The notes beneath the pieces are model-generated. The model worked only from the letters and a program-made list of their open reading frames with translations. It was not told where the DNA came from and made no database searches. 5,482 nucleotides of DNA from contig JAUXIP010000168.1 of NCBI GenBank assembly GCA_030620935.1, positions 1-5,482 on the forward strand, written 5' to 3'. This document shows, in pieces, positions 5,021 to 5,482 of the stretch (its first letter is position 1; every line of letters starts with the position of its first letter). The position numbers and the translations under genes are program-made. The stretch comes from Deltaproteobacteria bacterium. Lineage in GTDB: Bacteria > Desulfobacterota_B > Binatia > UBA9968.

Positions 5021-5267
5021 AATAAAAATAGTAATAGGAGATATGGGTTGAGAAAGATGTGTCTCCCGTGTGGAGACTGCTTTCCGTGATCTCCCCGGCA
5101 TTCACGTCGTTGAGGTTCGGCTTATAGCCAGTAACGTCGGTGAAGCCGACCTTTTCTGTGATGCAGGGGTGCCCGATCGTTGGCAGCTACAGGAAGTTCT
5201 ATCACGCGCTGGCGGCGAAAAACACCATTTCAAGGTCGTGTCTGTTCTCGAAGAAAGACCGTCCTAA
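5013..5267 (+). CDS. Cytosolic MerP/NmerA-like HMA domain with U-x-x-C site, selenoprotein
   Basis: Reading UGA 5049-5051 as Sec gives 84 residues. Strand 1 NKIKIVIGDMG runs into U13-E-R-C16, followed by VSRVETAFRDLPGIHVVEV, which matches the HMA pattern GMxCxxC...V..AL..LPGV. There is no signal peptide, so it acts in the cytosol, unlike the lipoprotein MerP. ATG 5013 overlaps the MerE stop (ATGAATAA), implying coupling. ATG 5043 follows an AGGAG at only 2 nt and would delete strand 1. An additional Cys49 lies in FCDAG, and the C-terminal half (WQLQEVLSRAG...KVVSV) fits the second helix and last strand. It directly precedes a MerA-like gene that starts at its FAD domain without an HMA domain, so this may be a free-standing NmerA-type donor to the reductase. 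Standard calling would truncate it to GTG 5070. Confidence 0.84.
5052..5084 (+). promoter_or_regulatory. Candidate bacterial SECIS element of the cytosolic Sec HMA protein
   Basis: GTCTCC (5061-5066) and GGAGAC (5072-5077) form a perfect 6-bp stem with the loop CGTGT, which has G at its second position and starts 15 nt after the UGA. A lower helix, GAAAG (5052-5056) with CTTTC (5080-5084), begins right after the UGA and is separated by an asymmetric internal loop (ATGT/TG). Confidence 0.68.
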
Positions 5268-5373
5268 ATCTTTGTCCAGATAGTTACTAGGATCAAGGAC
5301 AAGAAACGGGCGCTGCTCATTCTTTTAGCTTTCTTCGTTGTCGGCGCACAGCCTGTGAGAGGAGAAATCTGTC
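5268..5373 (+). other. Intergenic stretch with a signal-peptide-like reading frame lacking a start codon
   Basis: In the frame of the preceding gene, codons from about 5292 read IKDKKRALLILLAFFVVGAQ, which looks like a signal peptide, and continue to TGA 5388-5390. No ATG, GTG or TTG opens it after the TAA at 5265-5267. A weak stem, TTTGTCC (5271-5277) with GGACAAG (5297-5303), spans a 19-nt loop. This could be a leader peptide with a rare start, a gene remnant, or chance. The ribosome site of the next gene (AGAGGAG, 5358-5364) lies at its end. Confidence 0.35.
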
Positions 5374-5482
5374 ATGAAAAAAACTTTTGATCTTATAGTC
5401 ATTGGAACTGGCGCGGCGGCCTCTGCGGCGGCATTTAAATGTCGCTCCGCGGGGTGGAACGTGGCAGTCATCGACTCGAGAC
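5374..5482 (+). CDS. merA: Mercuric reductase-like flavoprotein disulfide reductase, N-terminus only
   Basis: Only 36 residues are visible before the window ends. They begin MKKTFDLIVIGTGAAASAAA and continue with a second strand ending AVIDS. This is the beta-alpha-beta FAD-binding fold with GTGAAAS for the usual GxGxxG/A, seen in mercuric reductase and dihydrolipoamide dehydrogenase relatives; the Ala-rich GTGAAA form is common in MerA. ATG 5374 has AGAGGAG (5358-5364) 9 nt upstream. Position at the end of a mer operon points to MerA, which reduces Hg(II) to Hg(0) with NADPH. Many MerA proteins carry an N-terminal HMA (NmerA) domain; this one starts directly at the FAD domain. The catalytic Cys pair and C-terminal Cys pair lie outside the window, so dihydrolipoamide dehydrogenase or another relative cannot be excluded. 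Confidence 0.72.
   Translation, partial: MKKTFDLIVIGTGAAASAAAFKCRSAGWNVAVIDSR

Noticed and set aside
5043..5045. ATG 5043 as start of the cytosolic HMA protein
   Set aside because: Its AGGAG is only 2 nt away and it would remove the first beta strand (KIKIVIG) needed for the HMA fold.
2916..5267. The UGA-interrupted mer genes as pseudogenes
   Set aside because: The frames stay open on both sides, have good ribosome sites, and the UGAs fall only at metal or redox Cys positions (six of six). Decay would scatter stops and frameshifts and would not add SECIS-like hairpins.
1..5482. Transposon ends, insertion sequences, CRISPR arrays, tRNA or rRNA genes
   Set aside because: I looked for mer-transposon features (terminal inverted repeats, transposase or resolvase frames), regular repeats and tRNA-like folds and saw none in the window.

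Overview
The window comes from a bacterium of roughly 50-55% GC that decodes UGA as selenocysteine (Sec). Four consecutive short reading frames are interrupted by UGA exactly where their families carry metal-binding or redox cysteines. In each case a stem-loop follows, with its apical loop about 15-24 nt downstream of the nearest UGA, which is the geometry of a bacterial SECIS element. UGA is not reassigned wholesale: UGG encodes Trp throughout, and several genes also end in UGA. Taxonomy cannot be fixed from this window. A Sec-decoding lineage such as Desulfobacterota or a similar environmental phylum is a guess.

Bases 1-2466 hold the tail of a two-domain ABC permease of the Fe(III)/FbpB type and its ATPase. 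A short AT-rich promoter/operator region (about 2467-2545) follows.

Bases 2546 to the window end form one tightly packed operon on the + strand that looks like a rebuilt mercury-resistance (mer) system. In order it encodes: a CmtR-like ArsR-family metal sensor; a MerT-like membrane protein with two adjacent Sec residues (UU); a canonical MerT with Cys-Cys; a lipoprotein MerP with U-x-x-U in place of C-x-x-C; MerF; a small glutaredoxin-like protein with U-x-x-C; a duplicated zinc-ribbon protein of unknown function; MerE; a cytosolic MerP/NmerA-like domain with U-x-x-C; and the N-terminus of a MerA-like flavoprotein cut by the window edge. That gives six predicted Sec residues in four genes within about 2.1 kb.

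Inferred flow: extracytoplasmic Hg(II), or another soft metal, is captured by the diselenol MerP lipoprotein and passed through MerT/MerF/MerE-type membrane carriers. Inside, it is handed to the cytosolic selenol-thiol MerP-like domain and reduced by the MerA-like enzyme, while the Sec glutaredoxin keeps selenols and thiols reduced. A standard gene caller would miss or truncate all four Sec genes, so the system is easy to overlook. Sec incorporation and metal specificity are inferred from sequence only.
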